From: Bacteroides sp.
GTDB lineage: Bacteria > Bacteroidota > Bacteroidia > Bacteroidales > Bacteroidaceae
Direction of reading: 5' to 3'
Assembly (NCBI GenBank): GCA_017992695.1
Contig: JAGOOC010000001.1
Location: 92,289-156,288 of the forward strand
Length of the DNA stretch: 64,000 bases
The position numbers were made by a program, and so were the translations under genes. The notes under the pieces were generated by a model that saw only the letters and a list, made by a program, of their open reading frames with translations, was not told the origin of the DNA and did no database searches. Below, in pieces: positions 9,543 to 19,143 of the stretch (position 1 is the stretch's first letter; every line of letters begins with the position of its first letter).

Positions 9543-10382
9543 TTACTTTGCGATAATCGAAGTAAGCGGATGCCGAGCCCCCTTAACTGTTTTCAAGAAG
9601 GCTTTAGCCGATCCGAAGTTAAGGTATAAATCGAGCCGAACAGGAAGATGATTCCTATCGTCGGTAATGTAAAACGTAATCACTTCTTTTTCTTTTCCTT
9701 TTTTATACTCTACAAGAGAGAATACCAAACAGCGATAAGTAGTGTCGTTCTCTGCTGTTATATTTTTAGCTCCACGATAAATCAGCGTTTGATCTTCTAC
9801 CCCCTTGCCCGTTGCCATGGCAAACTTAATGTGTTGCCCAATAGCATAATCGCCTGGATTATAAGAACGCGCCTGTGCCAAAATACTCAACATATCGTAG
9901 ATACAGCGACTATCACTTAGCAGCGTTTCTACCACTTCACCATCGCGGTAGGTTCGTTTCTGATTAACGTAGCACAACCCATCACGGTAAGAGAAGCGTG
10001 CCTCATCAACCGTATAACGTTTACCCTCTTCGGCTCCTTTACGAAACGAAAGAGGTTCCATCTTTTCGCCAATCACGCTGGTAAGCGTATCACGCATTTT
10101 AAAGAAGAAATCGGCTTTCGAACTCCCGATAGCCAACAAATTGATTCGATAAGCCGGCTTAGAATGATAGGTCGTAGCATTCGTAGTCAAACTGGCTAAT
10201 CCGGCTTTTACCCAAACAAACTTCCAGTTAAAATAGAGATCATACATGACATGTTCGCCCGACTTGAATGCATCATTCTTCGCTTCGCACTGTGCCCCGG
10301 CAGGGAGTGCCGGCCACAATAAAAACAAAAGAAGTAGCCAAACGAAACCTCGGCTACGATTAGTTTCTCCGGTTTCGATCAT
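9543..10382 (-). CDS. DUF3108-domain periplasmic protein
   Basis: Exported protein of 279 residues from the ATG at 10382. Several earlier in-frame ATGs exist (up to 10463), but 10382 places the hydrophobic signal (FVWLLLLFLLWPALPAGAQ) closest to the N-terminus. The mature part matches the DUF3108 pattern: an opening GEHVMYDLYFNWKFVWVKAG, then alternating beta strands and a final VRLDLYLNFGSAKAFLKTVKG. Family members are predicted periplasmic beta-barrel-like proteins of unknown function. The 5' end overlaps the 3' end of the upstream Ig-like gene by 23 bp, so the two are translationally coupled and probably act together at the envelope. Confidence 0.8.
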   Translation of the reverse strand: MIETGETNRSRGFVWLLLLFLLWPALPAGAQCEAKNDAFKSGEHVMYDLYFNWKFVWVKAGLASLTTNATTYHSKPAYRINLLAIGSSKADFFFKMRDTLTSVIGEKMEPLSFRKGAEEGKRYTVDEARFSYRDGLCYVNQKRTYRDGEVVETLLSDSRCIYDMLSILAQARSYNPGDYAIGQHIKFAMATGKGVEDQTLIYRGAKNITAENDTTYRCLVFSLVEYKKGKEKEVITFYITDDRNHLPVRLDLYLNFGSAKAFLKTVKGARHPLTSIIAK

Positions 10383-12261
10383 TGTTTTGATTATTTCTGT
10401 TCTTTTTCTTTCTGTCTTCATCAGGTTTTTGTTTTTTAAGTTCATCCAACTTTTGTTTATCAAGCGGAAGAGCTGTTACATTCCAATCTTGCTCAAGTTC
10501 CCAATTCGCTTTTAGTTCCAACATCTGCGGATAGTAATAGACCATTTCCGGTTGACGTTTTTCTTCATAGCTACCGGTATCCCATCTGCCATTGTTATTT
10601 TTATCTTCAACCAAACGGGCAGTATATTTACCTGGATTCAAGTAATAAAAATCGGCTTTCCCTTCGATAACGGGCACCTGTCGCAACACTTTATCTTGCA
10701 TATCGAGCAACTGCAAAAAAGCAGTGGTGTTTAGACCCGACAGGTTAAAGAAGATGGCACCATATTCCTCTTGCGTTCGTACTTTGAAGGACTGCTTGAT
10801 CTTATCTGAGAACAATCCGTATTGCCCCTTAAAGGCAGTCGAGTCGACCGAGAATTCATATTCTTTGCCGTAGTCCCACTCGTAATAGAAATTGTATTTC
10901 CGCTTAAGCAAGGAGTCTTGTTCGAGAACAAAAGGAATCTCTTTCCACAACGTATCTACTTTCTCACGCAAATGAACCGCTCCACTGTCATACGACAAGA
11001 TAGGCTCTTCAAATGTCAGTGAGATATAGTCATATATATCCATACTCGATGGTGCGTGTGTATTAACGGACAGAAACTTCGTAGGCTCGGACACTTCCTC
11101 GCTCCCTTTCTTCTTTTTTTTCTGAATGGGTTCTTTCTTCTCTTTTTTGGCCACCAACTGCAATGTATCGGTACGAGGCACCAATTGGTTTAACGTATCT
11201 GTATACAAATAGTTCAATTGAATGGCTAAGGTGTCTTGTTTATAAAGCAGAGAATCTTTTATCCAGTAATGAATGGTATCGTTATGAAGGCTCTTTTCGA
11301 TGATAAAAGCACCCTTCTCATCAAAGTTTAGCCCCTTCAAGGTTGGCAGTGTATCGGCAGGTGCTGCAAAATAGAGTGTGATTTTTCGTGGAGTGAGTCG
11401 TTCATTCTTGATAAGGTATTGCGAGGCAAGTGTCTCTTTGAAAGAGCGAAGAATGACGTGGTCGGGCAGGTAATAGGTATGATTTCTCTCTACAATGGTA
11501 TCAATGGTCAGCGAGTCAATCCATGTGGTGTCTTTGCGCATACGCTCCTCGAATCTTGGAATAATCAACGAGTCATTGAACGCCAACGCTTCACTCTTTT
11601 GTGAGAAAGTAAAGTTTTGATCGGAATCATTCAAACCAAAGATATGATATTTACCGGGGGCTATTCCGCGGATGACAAAGCGCCCTCGACTATCAGTACG
11701 AGCCACACGATCAAAAGGCAGTTTAATAAATGCGGAATCGTTTAGGTTGGAGTGAAGCCCCACAAGTATGCCCTTGACAGGTTCAAGTGTTTCGGCTTCG
11801 AGCACAACTCCGGCTACCTCCATTGTATCAATCACGCTTCCAGTAGAGAAGGTAAAGGCAAAATCTCCGAGTGGATTTCCTTCATTATTATCGACAATGG
11901 CATCCGAAAAATCAATCGTATAGGTAGTATTTGCCTTAAGCGAATCAAGCAGTTCAATCGTAATCTTCTTTCCTCCGGGTTTAATTTCGGGTTGTTGCAC
12001 CTGCGGAGGAGAAATAACAACTTTTTCATTGGCCTTCTCTAGTTTGATGAATTCGTCAAACTCCACCACTATACGCTTCTTGGTATTGTTAAGCGCACCC
12101 GCTACTGGCGAACTACCAATAAAGCGAGGCGGGGTCTCGTCGATAGGGCCACCATCGGGTCGTCCGATACTGGCACAAGAATAAAAAGCAGCCACCAGCA
12201 TGGCTACCCCCAATACATTGCGAACAAGTCGCTTCCAAGTATAATTTGTCCGATAGATCAT
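10360..12261 (-). CDS. Ig-like domain lipoprotein
   Basis: Outer-membrane or periplasmic lipoprotein of 633 residues. From MIYRTNYTWKR at 12261 the signal reaches a lipobox near AAFYSC. A bacterial Ig-like (Big_5 type) domain follows, opening DETPPRFIGSSPVAGALN and including TYTIDFSDAIVDNNEGNPL. A carboxypeptidase-regulatory-like segment comes next (VAGVVLEAETLEPVKGILV), and further beta-rich repeats end in KYTARLVEDKNNNGRWDTG. The C-terminal tail is very basic and Asn/Arg rich. Bacteroidetes carry one such protein, often beside a DUF3108 gene as here. The role is unknown. The -7 element ends only 4 bp before the ATG, so translation may be leaderless. Confidence 0.78.
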   Translation of the reverse strand: MIYRTNYTWKRLVRNVLGVAMLVAAFYSCASIGRPDGGPIDETPPRFIGSSPVAGALNNTKKRIVVEFDEFIKLEKANEKVVISPPQVQQPEIKPGGKKITIELLDSLKANTTYTIDFSDAIVDNNEGNPLGDFAFTFSTGSVIDTMEVAGVVLEAETLEPVKGILVGLHSNLNDSAFIKLPFDRVARTDSRGRFVIRGIAPGKYHIFGLNDSDQNFTFSQKSEALAFNDSLIIPRFEERMRKDTTWIDSLTIDTIVERNHTYYLPDHVILRSFKETLASQYLIKNERLTPRKITLYFAAPADTLPTLKGLNFDEKGAFIIEKSLHNDTIHYWIKDSLLYKQDTLAIQLNYLYTDTLNQLVPRTDTLQLVAKKEKKEPIQKKKKKGSEEVSEPTKFLSVNTHAPSSMDIYDYISLTFEEPILSYDSGAVHLREKVDTLWKEIPFVLEQDSLLKRKYNFYYEWDYGKEYEFSVDSTAFKGQYGLFSDKIKQSFKVRTQEEYGAIFFNLSGLNTTAFLQLLDMQDKVLRQVPVIEGKADFYYLNPGKYTARLVEDKNNNGRWDTGSYEEKRQPEMVYYYPQMLELKANWELEQDWNVTALPLDKQKLDELKKQKPDEDRKKKNRNNQNNDRNRRN

Positions 12262-12265
12262 GTTG

Positions 12266-12273
12266 CAAAAATA
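12266..12273 (-). promoter_or_regulatory. -7 promoter element TATTTTTG, 4 bp from the start codon
   Basis: Exact TAnnTTTG match. The first transcribed base should fall at or within a few bases of the ATG at 12261, leaving almost no leader. The other in-frame ATG (12288) lies upstream of this box. Confidence 0.45.
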
Positions 12274-12558
12274 AACGTTCTCTACCAATTAATGTCATAC
12301 TTTACGCTAATTAATTGAAATATATTCGTTGTTATATCCTTATTTCCGCTTTTACAGAAACGATCTATCTTAATTAGAGAAAAACATCGTTAAAAAAACA
12401 CACTATTCGGAACGCCTGTATTCATTTTTACATTACTTTTACGCCAGAAACTTTGCAGGCATTCAGAGTTTTCTTGTTTCACAATTAGAATGCTACTGAT
12501 TATAGATGCACACATCATAAGTAAATTAATTTATAAACATTGAATATAAATCGAAAGT

Positions 12559-13668
12559 ATGAAAAGTAAAGTTGCATTATTTGCATTTTGTTTCGCTCTG
12601 TTTAGCTGTGGTCAAAAAGGGCAAATGGGGATGGGTGGCATACCAGAATATACCGTAATGACCTTGCAGCCTGCCAGCAGTGAGTTAAATCGCACATATC
12701 CCGCTATTATTAAAGGGAAACAAGATGTCGAAATTCGTTCGCAAGTAGCCGGATTCATTACAAAGGTATGTGTTGACGAAGGATCGGTTGTACGCAAAGG
12801 GCAAACATTATTTATCATTGATCCCGTACAGTACCAAGCGGCTGTTCAATCGGCCGAAGCCAGTGTACAGGTTGCTAGGTCGGGGGTAGCTACACAACAG
12901 CTAACGGTAAACAATAAGCGCGAGTTGCTGAAAAAGGAGATCATCAGTCCATATGATATGGAGATGGCCGAAAATCAGCTGGCGTCGCAGAAAGCATTGT
13001 TGGCACAAGCCAATGCTCAACTCATCAATGCCCGTCAAAACCTATCCTTCACCAACGTAAAAAGTCCTTCGGACGGTGTGGTAGGAACAATTCCTTTCCG
13101 CGTAGGAAGCCTCGTTAGCAGTGCAACCACCACTCCGCTAACCACCGTTTCAGACATTTCGGCAATGTATGTTTACTTTTCGATGAACGAAAAGCAGCTA
13201 CTCGACATGACTCGCGAAGGAGGAACAATGAAAGAAATTTTGGCAAAGATGCCTCTCGTTCAACTGCGTCTTATTGACGGAACGATCTATGCCGATAGCG
13301 GCCGGATAGAGACTCTGAGCGGTGTAATAGAGCCAGCAACAGGCGCGGTAAGCATGCGCGCTACTTTTCCCAACAAACGCAATGTATTGCGCAGTGGAGG
13401 AACCGGATCGGTATTGATTCCATACACCGAGAAGAATGCACTAATCATTCCACAGAAAGCAACCTACGAGATACAGGACAAGAAATTTGTCTTTTTGGTA
13501 ACCGATAGTGCCACTACCCAAACAACCGAGATTAAGATATTCCCTATTGACAATGGGCAAAACTATGTTGTTACTTCCGGCTTAAAGGTAGGCGACAAGA
13601 TTGTTGTCGAAGGAGTAGGCACCAGCGTGAAAGACGGAATGAAGATTCAACCTAAAGAAACGAAATAA
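12559..13668 (+). CDS. RND efflux periplasmic adaptor (AcrA-like lipoprotein)
   Basis: Membrane fusion protein of 369 residues that links an inner-membrane RND pump to an outer-membrane channel. The N-terminal signal ends at a lipobox (ALFSC), so it is lipid anchored. The domain order is typical: a barrel-sandwich half (VEIRSQVAGFITKVCVDEGSVVRKGQTLF), a helical hairpin rich in Ala/Gln/Ser (about 90-155), the second lipoyl half (SPSDGVVGTIPFRVGSLV), then beta-barrel and membrane-proximal domains. It starts a tight operon with the pump (3-bp gap) and the outer-membrane factor. Upstream, 12262-12558 holds only AT-rich DNA with no exact TAnnTTTG box. AAACTTTG near 12449 is the nearest candidate. 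Confidence 0.93.
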   Translation: MKSKVALFAFCFALFSCGQKGQMGMGGIPEYTVMTLQPASSELNRTYPAIIKGKQDVEIRSQVAGFITKVCVDEGSVVRKGQTLFIIDPVQYQAAVQSAEASVQVARSGVATQQLTVNNKRELLKKEIISPYDMEMAENQLASQKALLAQANAQLINARQNLSFTNVKSPSDGVVGTIPFRVGSLVSSATTTPLTTVSDISAMYVYFSMNEKQLLDMTREGGTMKEILAKMPLVQLRLIDGTIYADSGRIETLSGVIEPATGAVSMRATFPNKRNVLRSGGTGSVLIPYTEKNALIIPQKATYEIQDKKFVFLVTDSATTQTTEIKIFPIDNGQNYVVTSGLKVGDKIVVEGVGTSVKDGMKIQPKETK

Positions 13669-13671
13669 ACA

Positions 13672-16600
13672 ATGAAGCTTGATAGATTTATTAACCGTCC
13701 GGTATTATCGACAGTCATCTCGATCATTATCGTCATCCTGGGTATTCTCGGACTTATAGCTCTGCCTGTGACGCAGTATCCTGATATCGCGCCACCAACC
13801 ATACAGGTAAGTACCGACTACACGGGAGCTAATGCACAGACCGTACTTAACAGCGTCATCGCTCCGCTCGAAGAGCAGATTAATGGGGTAGAAAACATGA
13901 TGTATATGACCTCTACGGCCACCAATACCGGAAATGCCACCATTCAGGTATACTTCAAACAGGGTACAGACCCCGATATGGCTGCCGTAAACGTGCAGAA
14001 CCGTGTAGCTAAAGCACAAGGGCTATTGCCGGCCGAGGTTACCAAAGTGGGCGTTATTACTACCAAACGCCAAACCAGTATGTTGATGGGCTTCTCGCTC
14101 TACAGCTCAGACGATAAATACGATTCGGAATTCCTCGAAAACTACGCTAAAATCAACATTATCTCCCAGGTACAACGGGTAAGCGGTGTAGGTGATGCCA
14201 TGGTCATGGGGTCCGACTACTCCATGCGCATTTGGTTGAAACCCGATGTTATGTCAGAATACAAGTTGATGCCTACCGACATCAGCAATGCACTGGCCGA
14301 GCAAAACATTGAAGCGGCGCCCGGACAGTTTGGCGACCAGGGCAACCAGTCATTTCAGTACGTGATGAAATACAAAGGGCGTCTACAAACCGAGGTAGAG
14401 TTTGGCGATATCGTAGTGCGTGCCACTCCTGATGGCGAAATACTACGTCTTAAAGACGTGGCTACGATTGAACTTGGTCGCCTAAGCTACGGGTTTCGAA
14501 ACAACGTAAACGGCCACCCGGGTGTAACAACCATGATCTACCAAACGGCAGGTTCCAATGCAACCCAAATTGTTGGCAACATCAAAACCTTACTCAAAGA
14601 TATGGAAAAGGAGTTGCCTCCCGGTGTCAAGGTCGAGATCTTACTTGATAGTACCGACTTCTTGTTTGCCTCCATACACGAAGTGTTGATTACGCTACTC
14701 GAAGCATTCATCCTTGTATTCATCGTGGTGTATATCTTCTTGCAAGACTTCCGCTCCACGTTGATTCCTACCATTGCCATCCCCGTATCGTTGATCGGCA
14801 CGTTCTTTATCCTTTACCTCATCGGGTTTAGTATAAACCTGCTCACCCTTTGTGCAATGATTCTCGCCATTGCGATTGTGGTCGATGATGCCATTGTAGT
14901 GGTCGAGGGGGTTCATGCCAAACTCGACCAAGGCTACAAGTCGGCACGCATGGCCTCTATCGACGCCATGAACGAGCTTTCGGGTGCTATCCTCTCCATT
15001 ACTATGGTGATGATGTCGGTATTTATCCCCGTAAGCTTCATGAGTGGAACCTCTGGAACGTTCTACCGTCAATTCGGTTTAACAATGGCTTTCGCTATCG
15101 GACTCTCAGCACTAAACGCATTGACGCTAACCCCTGCCCTCTGTGCCATCTTATTGAAACCTCACAACGCTGATGGTAGCCCTAAGAAGATGAGTTTCAT
15201 CGACCGCTTCCACACCTCGTTTAATGTAGCCTATGACAAGACGTTGAAGAAGTATAAAAACGGCGTACTGCTCTTTATTCATCACCGTTGGTTGGCATTT
15301 GGTAGCGTAGTGGCAGGCATTGTTCTGCTTATCGGGTTGATGATGTACACCCCTACCGGATTGGTTCCCAACGAAGATACCGGCACCATCTTTGCCGTTG
15401 TCGATCTACCTCCTGCTACCTCGCAAGAGCGCACCATCATTGCGATGGATGAGATAGACAAACTGTTGGCTAACACCCCGGGACTCAAAAGCCGAACTCA
15501 AATTATCGGATATAGCTTTATTGCCGGACAAGGTAACAACTACGGTACCTTCATTTGTAAGCTAAAAGATTTTGATAAACGCGGCAAAGGCGAAGACGTA
15601 AACTCAATGATCGGTAGGCTTTATATGCAAACCAAAGCGCAGATTAAAGATGCCCGAGTCATGATCTTTGCTCCACCGATGATTCCCGGATACAGTATAA
15701 CGAATGGTTTCGAGGTGAATCTTCAGGATAAAACCGGTGGAGACTTAAATAAGTTCTTTGGAGTTACCCAAGATTTCTTAGCCAAGTTAACCGAACGCCC
15801 CGAAATAGCGACTGCTCAAACGGCATTTAATCCAAATTTTCCGCAATATATGATCGATATTGATGCGGCAAAGTGTAAACAGGCAGGTTTAAGTCCCAAT
15901 ACCATTTTGACCACACTGCAAGGTTACTTCGGTGGTATATACACCTCGAACTTCAACCGTTTCGGTAAGCTTTATCGGGTGATGATACAGGCCGATCCTA
16001 GTGCTCGCATCAACCCCGAATCGCTCAACTCCATCAAGGTGCGCAATGGAAATGAAATGGCCCCTATCACCCAGTTCATGACCCTAAAGAAAGTTTATGG
16101 ACCAGACAACATCAAGCGTTTCAATATGTATACCGCCATTGCCATCAACGGTTCGTCGGCTCCGGGCTATAGCTCGGGCGAGGCCATCAAAGCCATTGAA
16201 GAGGTAGCTTCACAATCGCTCCCCACAGGCTATGGATATGAATATTCGGGCATGACGCGTGAAGAGCAAAACACCGGTAGCAGTACTACAGCCATCATTT
16301 TTGCCCTTTGTTTGGCATTCGTATACCTGCTGCTTAGTGCGCAGTACGAAAGTTACATTCTGCCGTTGGCCGTTATCCTCTCTATCCCATTCGGATTGGC
16401 AGGTAGCTTCATCTTTGGCTGGATGATGGGTGTAGAGAACAACATCTATATGCAAATCGCCCTTATCATGCTGATGGGTCTATTGGCAAAGAATGCCATC
16501 CTGATTGTAGAGTTCGCACTCGATCGCCGACGAATGGGTATGAGCATTACTTGGGCTGCCGTGTTGGGTGCCTCTGCTCGTCTGCGGCCTATTCTGATGA

Positions 16601-16845
16601 CATCACTCGCGATGGTTATCGGTTTGCTTCCATTGATGTTTGCCAGTGGCGTAGGAGCTAACGGTAACAGCACATTGGGAACGGGTGCTGTAGGAGGTAT
16701 GTTAATTGGTATGATTTGCCAGATCTTCGTGGTTCCGGCGCTCTTCGTTGCCTTCCAGTACTTGCAAGAGAAAATCAAACCGATGGTGTGGGACGACATC
16801 GACAACACGGATGCGCAGCCCGAAATTGAACAATACGCTAAATAA
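13672..16845 (+). CDS. RND multidrug efflux pump, HAE1 (AcrB) family
   Basis: Inner-membrane proton-driven transporter of 1057 residues, the usual AcrB length. It has twelve membrane segments and two large periplasmic loops. The proton-relay residues are intact: Asp405-Asp406 in IVVDDAIVVVEG on TM4, and Lys940 in LAKNAILIVEFA on TM10. The N-terminal FINRPVLSTVISIIIVILG is the conserved first membrane helix. HAE1 pumps export antibiotics, dyes, bile salts and other amphipaths, and the substrate range cannot be read here. The stop codon overlaps the start of the outer-membrane factor gene (TAATG at 16843-16847), so the two are translationally coupled. Confidence 0.96.
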   Translation: MKLDRFINRPVLSTVISIIIVILGILGLIALPVTQYPDIAPPTIQVSTDYTGANAQTVLNSVIAPLEEQINGVENMMYMTSTATNTGNATIQVYFKQGTDPDMAAVNVQNRVAKAQGLLPAEVTKVGVITTKRQTSMLMGFSLYSSDDKYDSEFLENYAKINIISQVQRVSGVGDAMVMGSDYSMRIWLKPDVMSEYKLMPTDISNALAEQNIEAAPGQFGDQGNQSFQYVMKYKGRLQTEVEFGDIVVRATPDGEILRLKDVATIELGRLSYGFRNNVNGHPGVTTMIYQTAGSNATQIVGNIKTLLKDMEKELPPGVKVEILLDSTDFLFASIHEVLITLLEAFILVFIVVYIFLQDFRSTLIPTIAIPVSLIGTFFILYLIGFSINLLTLCAMILAIAIVVDDAIVVVEGVHAKLDQGYKSARMASIDAMNELSGAILSITMVMMSVFIPVSFMSGTSGTFYRQFGLTMAFAIGLSALNALTLTPALCAILLKPHNADGSPKKMSFIDRFHTSFNVAYDKTLKKYKNGVLLFIHHRWLAFGSVVAGIVLLIGLMMYTPTGLVPNEDTGTIFAVVDLPPATSQERTIIAMDEIDKLLANTPGLKSRTQIIGYSFIAGQGNNYGTFICKLKDFDKRGKGEDVNSMIGRLYMQTKAQIKDARVMIFAPPMIPGYSITNGFEVNLQDKTGGDLNKFFGVTQDFLAKLTERPEIATAQTAFNPNFPQYMIDIDAAKCKQAGLSPNTILTTLQGYFGGIYTSNFNRFGKLYRVMIQADPSARINPESLNSIKVRNGNEMAPITQFMTLKKVYGPDNIKRFNMYTAIAINGSSAPGYSSGEAIKAIEEVASQSLPTGYGYEYSGMTREEQNTGSSTTAIIFALCLAFVYLLLSAQYESYILPLAVILSIPFGLAGSFIFGWMMGVENNIYMQIALIMLMGLLAKNAILIVEFALDRRRMGMSITWAAVLGASARLRPILMTSLAMVIGLLPLMFASGVGANGNSTLGTGAVGGMLIGMICQIFVVPALFVAFQYLQEKIKPMVWDDIDNTDAQPEIEQYAK

Positions 16846-18245
16846 TGGATAGAATGAAAAAAAAGATACTAACGATGCTATGTGTAACTGCGCTATTGAG
16901 CAGCTGTCACATCTATAAATCGTATGACCGCCCCGAAGAGTTACGGACTAATGGTCTGTATCGCGATACGCTGGAGAGTGGCAATTCCATGTTGGGTGAA
17001 GATACCGCCAACTTTGGTAATCTGCCCTGGCAAGAGGTCTTCACCGACCCACAACTGCAAGCTTATATCTCCCAAGGTTTAGCCGATAACACGGATCTGC
17101 AAACGGCTATCCTAAAAGTGAAAGAGTCGCAGGCGGCACTGTTGTCCGCTCGCCTGGCCTATGCTCCGTCATTGGGATTATCGCCTCAAGGTACGTTGAG
17201 CAGTTTTGATAAAGGCACTGCCACCAAAACATACTCGCTACCTGTTACAGCCAGTTGGGAGATTGATCTCTTCGGAAAGCTACTCAATGCCAAGCGAAAT
17301 ACACAAACCGTTTTGTTGCAGAGCCAGGCTTACCAACAGGCGGTACAGACGCAACTCATTGCAGCTATTGCCAACACGTACTATACGCTACTAATGCTCG
17401 ACCAACAGCTGATTATCTCGCAACAAACAGCCGATATCATGAAGCACAATGTAGCAACCATGCGTGCCATGAAAGAGGCTGCTATGACCAATGCGGCAGC
17501 CGTATCGCAGAGCGAAGCTGCTTATGCACAAGTGCTCGCCTCGTTACCGGCCATCCGTCAAGGTATCCGTGAGACGGAGAATGCCCTTTGCATGTTGCTC
17601 AAGCAAACTCCTCAAACGGTGAAACGAAGTACCTTGGAAGAACAGAAACTTCCTTCAGAATTTTCGATTGGTGTACCCTTGCAGTTGCTAGCTAATCGTC
17701 CCGATGTAAAAGCCGCTGAAATGGCATTGGCTGCTACCTATTACAATGCCAATTCGGCTCGTGCAGCTTTCTATCCGCAAATCACTATCAGCGGTTCGGC
17801 CGGATGGACCAACAATGCAGGAGGCCTCATTCTTAATCCCGGTAACTTACTGGCTTCGGCTATCGGTTCGCTCACCCAACCACTCTTTTACCGCGGAAGC
17901 AATATCGCTCGTCTCAAAATAGCTAAAGCACAACAAGAAGAGGCAAAGTTGGCTTTTGAACAGGCGTTACTAAATGCAGGAAGTGAAGTAAGCAATGCCT
18001 TGTCATTGTACCAAACCACTGCCGAGAAAGCAACAGCTCGTACACTTCAGGTAGAGTCTTCGCAAAAAAGCGCGGAGTATACTAAAGAGTTGTTTCAACT
18101 GGGCAGTTCAACTACCTATTTGGAGGTACTATCGGCCGAGCAGTCGCTGCTCAACGCACGCCTGTCACAGGTGTCAGACCAATTTGACCAGATGCAAGCT
18201 GTCGTGAGCCTTTACCGGGCATTAGGCGGGGGAAGAGAAGAGTAA
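16845..18245 (+). CDS. Outer-membrane efflux lipoprotein (NodT/OprM family)
   Basis: TolC-like trimeric channel subunit of 466 residues completing the RND tripartite pump. The N-terminal signal ends in LLSSC, a lipobox that anchors the mature protein in the outer membrane. The two repeated coiled-coil/strand halves are visible. One includes LQTAILKVKESQAALLSARLAYAP followed by WEIDLFGKL, and the other ends in SEYTKELFQLGSSTTYLEVLSAEQSLL-like sequence, both typical of NodT-family members. The start codon overlaps the pump's stop codon by one base. The following acyltransferase begins 18 bp later without a new promoter, so it is likely in the same transcript. Confidence 0.94.
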   Translation: MDRMKKKILTMLCVTALLSSCHIYKSYDRPEELRTNGLYRDTLESGNSMLGEDTANFGNLPWQEVFTDPQLQAYISQGLADNTDLQTAILKVKESQAALLSARLAYAPSLGLSPQGTLSSFDKGTATKTYSLPVTASWEIDLFGKLLNAKRNTQTVLLQSQAYQQAVQTQLIAAIANTYYTLLMLDQQLIISQQTADIMKHNVATMRAMKEAAMTNAAAVSQSEAAYAQVLASLPAIRQGIRETENALCMLLKQTPQTVKRSTLEEQKLPSEFSIGVPLQLLANRPDVKAAEMALAATYYNANSARAAFYPQITISGSAGWTNNAGGLILNPGNLLASAIGSLTQPLFYRGSNIARLKIAKAQQEEAKLAFEQALLNAGSEVSNALSLYQTTAEKATARTLQVESSQKSAEYTKELFQLGSSTTYLEVLSAEQSLLNARLSQVSDQFDQMQAVVSLYRALGGGREE

Positions 18246-18263
18246 CTTTAAATACATACGATT

Positions 18264-19034
18264 ATGATTAGTCCGTTAGCTTACGTAGACCCACAGGCCA
18301 AGATCGGGAAAAACGTCACGATTCAACCTTTTGCCTGCATCGATAAAAACGTCGAAATCGGAGACGATTGCGTGATTATGTCGTTTGCCAGTGTCTTGCC
18401 GGGTACCCGAATGGGAAAAGGAAATAAGATATATCAGCATGCCGTATTGGGGGCCGAACCTCAAGATTTTCACTTTACAGGAGAAGAGAGCGAGTTGATT
18501 ATTGGCGACAACAACCACATCCGTGAAAATGTGGTGATCAGCCGTGCCACGCTCAGTGGTGACCAAACCATCATCGGCAACGAAAACTTCCTGATGGATC
18601 GGGTACACATCTGTCACGATGCTCGCATAGGCAATAACTGTGTAGTCGGAATCGGCAGCGTCATTGCCGGCAAGTGCGTGCTAAGCGATTGTGTCATCCT
18701 GAGTGGCAATGTAAGCCTTTATCAGCACTGTCGCGTAGGTAGCTGGTCGTTGATTCAAGGTGGCAGCCGCATTTCGAAAGATGTACCTCCGTATGTTATC
18801 ATATCGGGCAATCCGGCCGAGTATCATGGGGTCAATGCTACCGTGATGCAACAGCATCACACTATATCCGAGAAGATCTTGCGTCATATCGCCAATGCTT
18901 ATCGCCTTATCTATCAAGGAAATTTCAGCCTGTTTGATGCCTTGCAGAAGATTGAAGAACAAGTGCCGATGAGTGAAGAGATTCGTGTCATCATTGATTT
19001 CTGTCGAGAGTCTAAACAAGGGGTAGTGAAATAA
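18264..19034 (+). CDS. LpxA-like acyl-ACP:UDP-sugar O-acyltransferase
   Basis: Left-handed parallel beta-helix acyltransferase of 256 residues, built from hexapeptide repeats throughout residues 8-190, with a helical C-terminal domain. The catalytic region reads DRVHICHDAR, with His115 and His118 at the positions of E. coli LpxA His122 and His125. LpxA moves a 3-hydroxyacyl chain to UDP-GlcNAc in the first step of lipid A synthesis. It is not next to lpxC/fabZ, lpxD or lpxB as in most genomes, but appended to an efflux operon. It may therefore be a second LpxA paralog rather than the housekeeping enzyme. A strong terminator follows. Confidence 0.85.
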   Translation: MISPLAYVDPQAKIGKNVTIQPFACIDKNVEIGDDCVIMSFASVLPGTRMGKGNKIYQHAVLGAEPQDFHFTGEESELIIGDNNHIRENVVISRATLSGDQTIIGNENFLMDRVHICHDARIGNNCVVGIGSVIAGKCVLSDCVILSGNVSLYQHCRVGSWSLIQGGSRISKDVPPYVIISGNPAEYHGVNATVMQQHHTISEKILRHIANAYRLIYQGNFSLFDALQKIEEQVPMSEEIRVIIDFCRESKQGVVK

Positions 19035-19072
19035 AAGGCCTATTCATCGAACTCCAAGACCCAGACCGTTTC

Positions 19073-19129
19073 TATACAAGCGAAGGATTTTGTCCTATGA
19101 TACAGTGGACAAAATCCTTCGCTTGTATA
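19073..19129. terminator. Bidirectional terminator between lpxA-like and CBM9-like genes
   Basis: Perfect 23-bp inverted repeat (19073-19095 and 19107-19129) with an 11-nt loop, located between convergent gene ends. The stem is unusually long for an intrinsic terminator and has no strong T-run. Confidence 0.75.
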
Positions 19130-19143
19130 AAATAAACAGCTGT

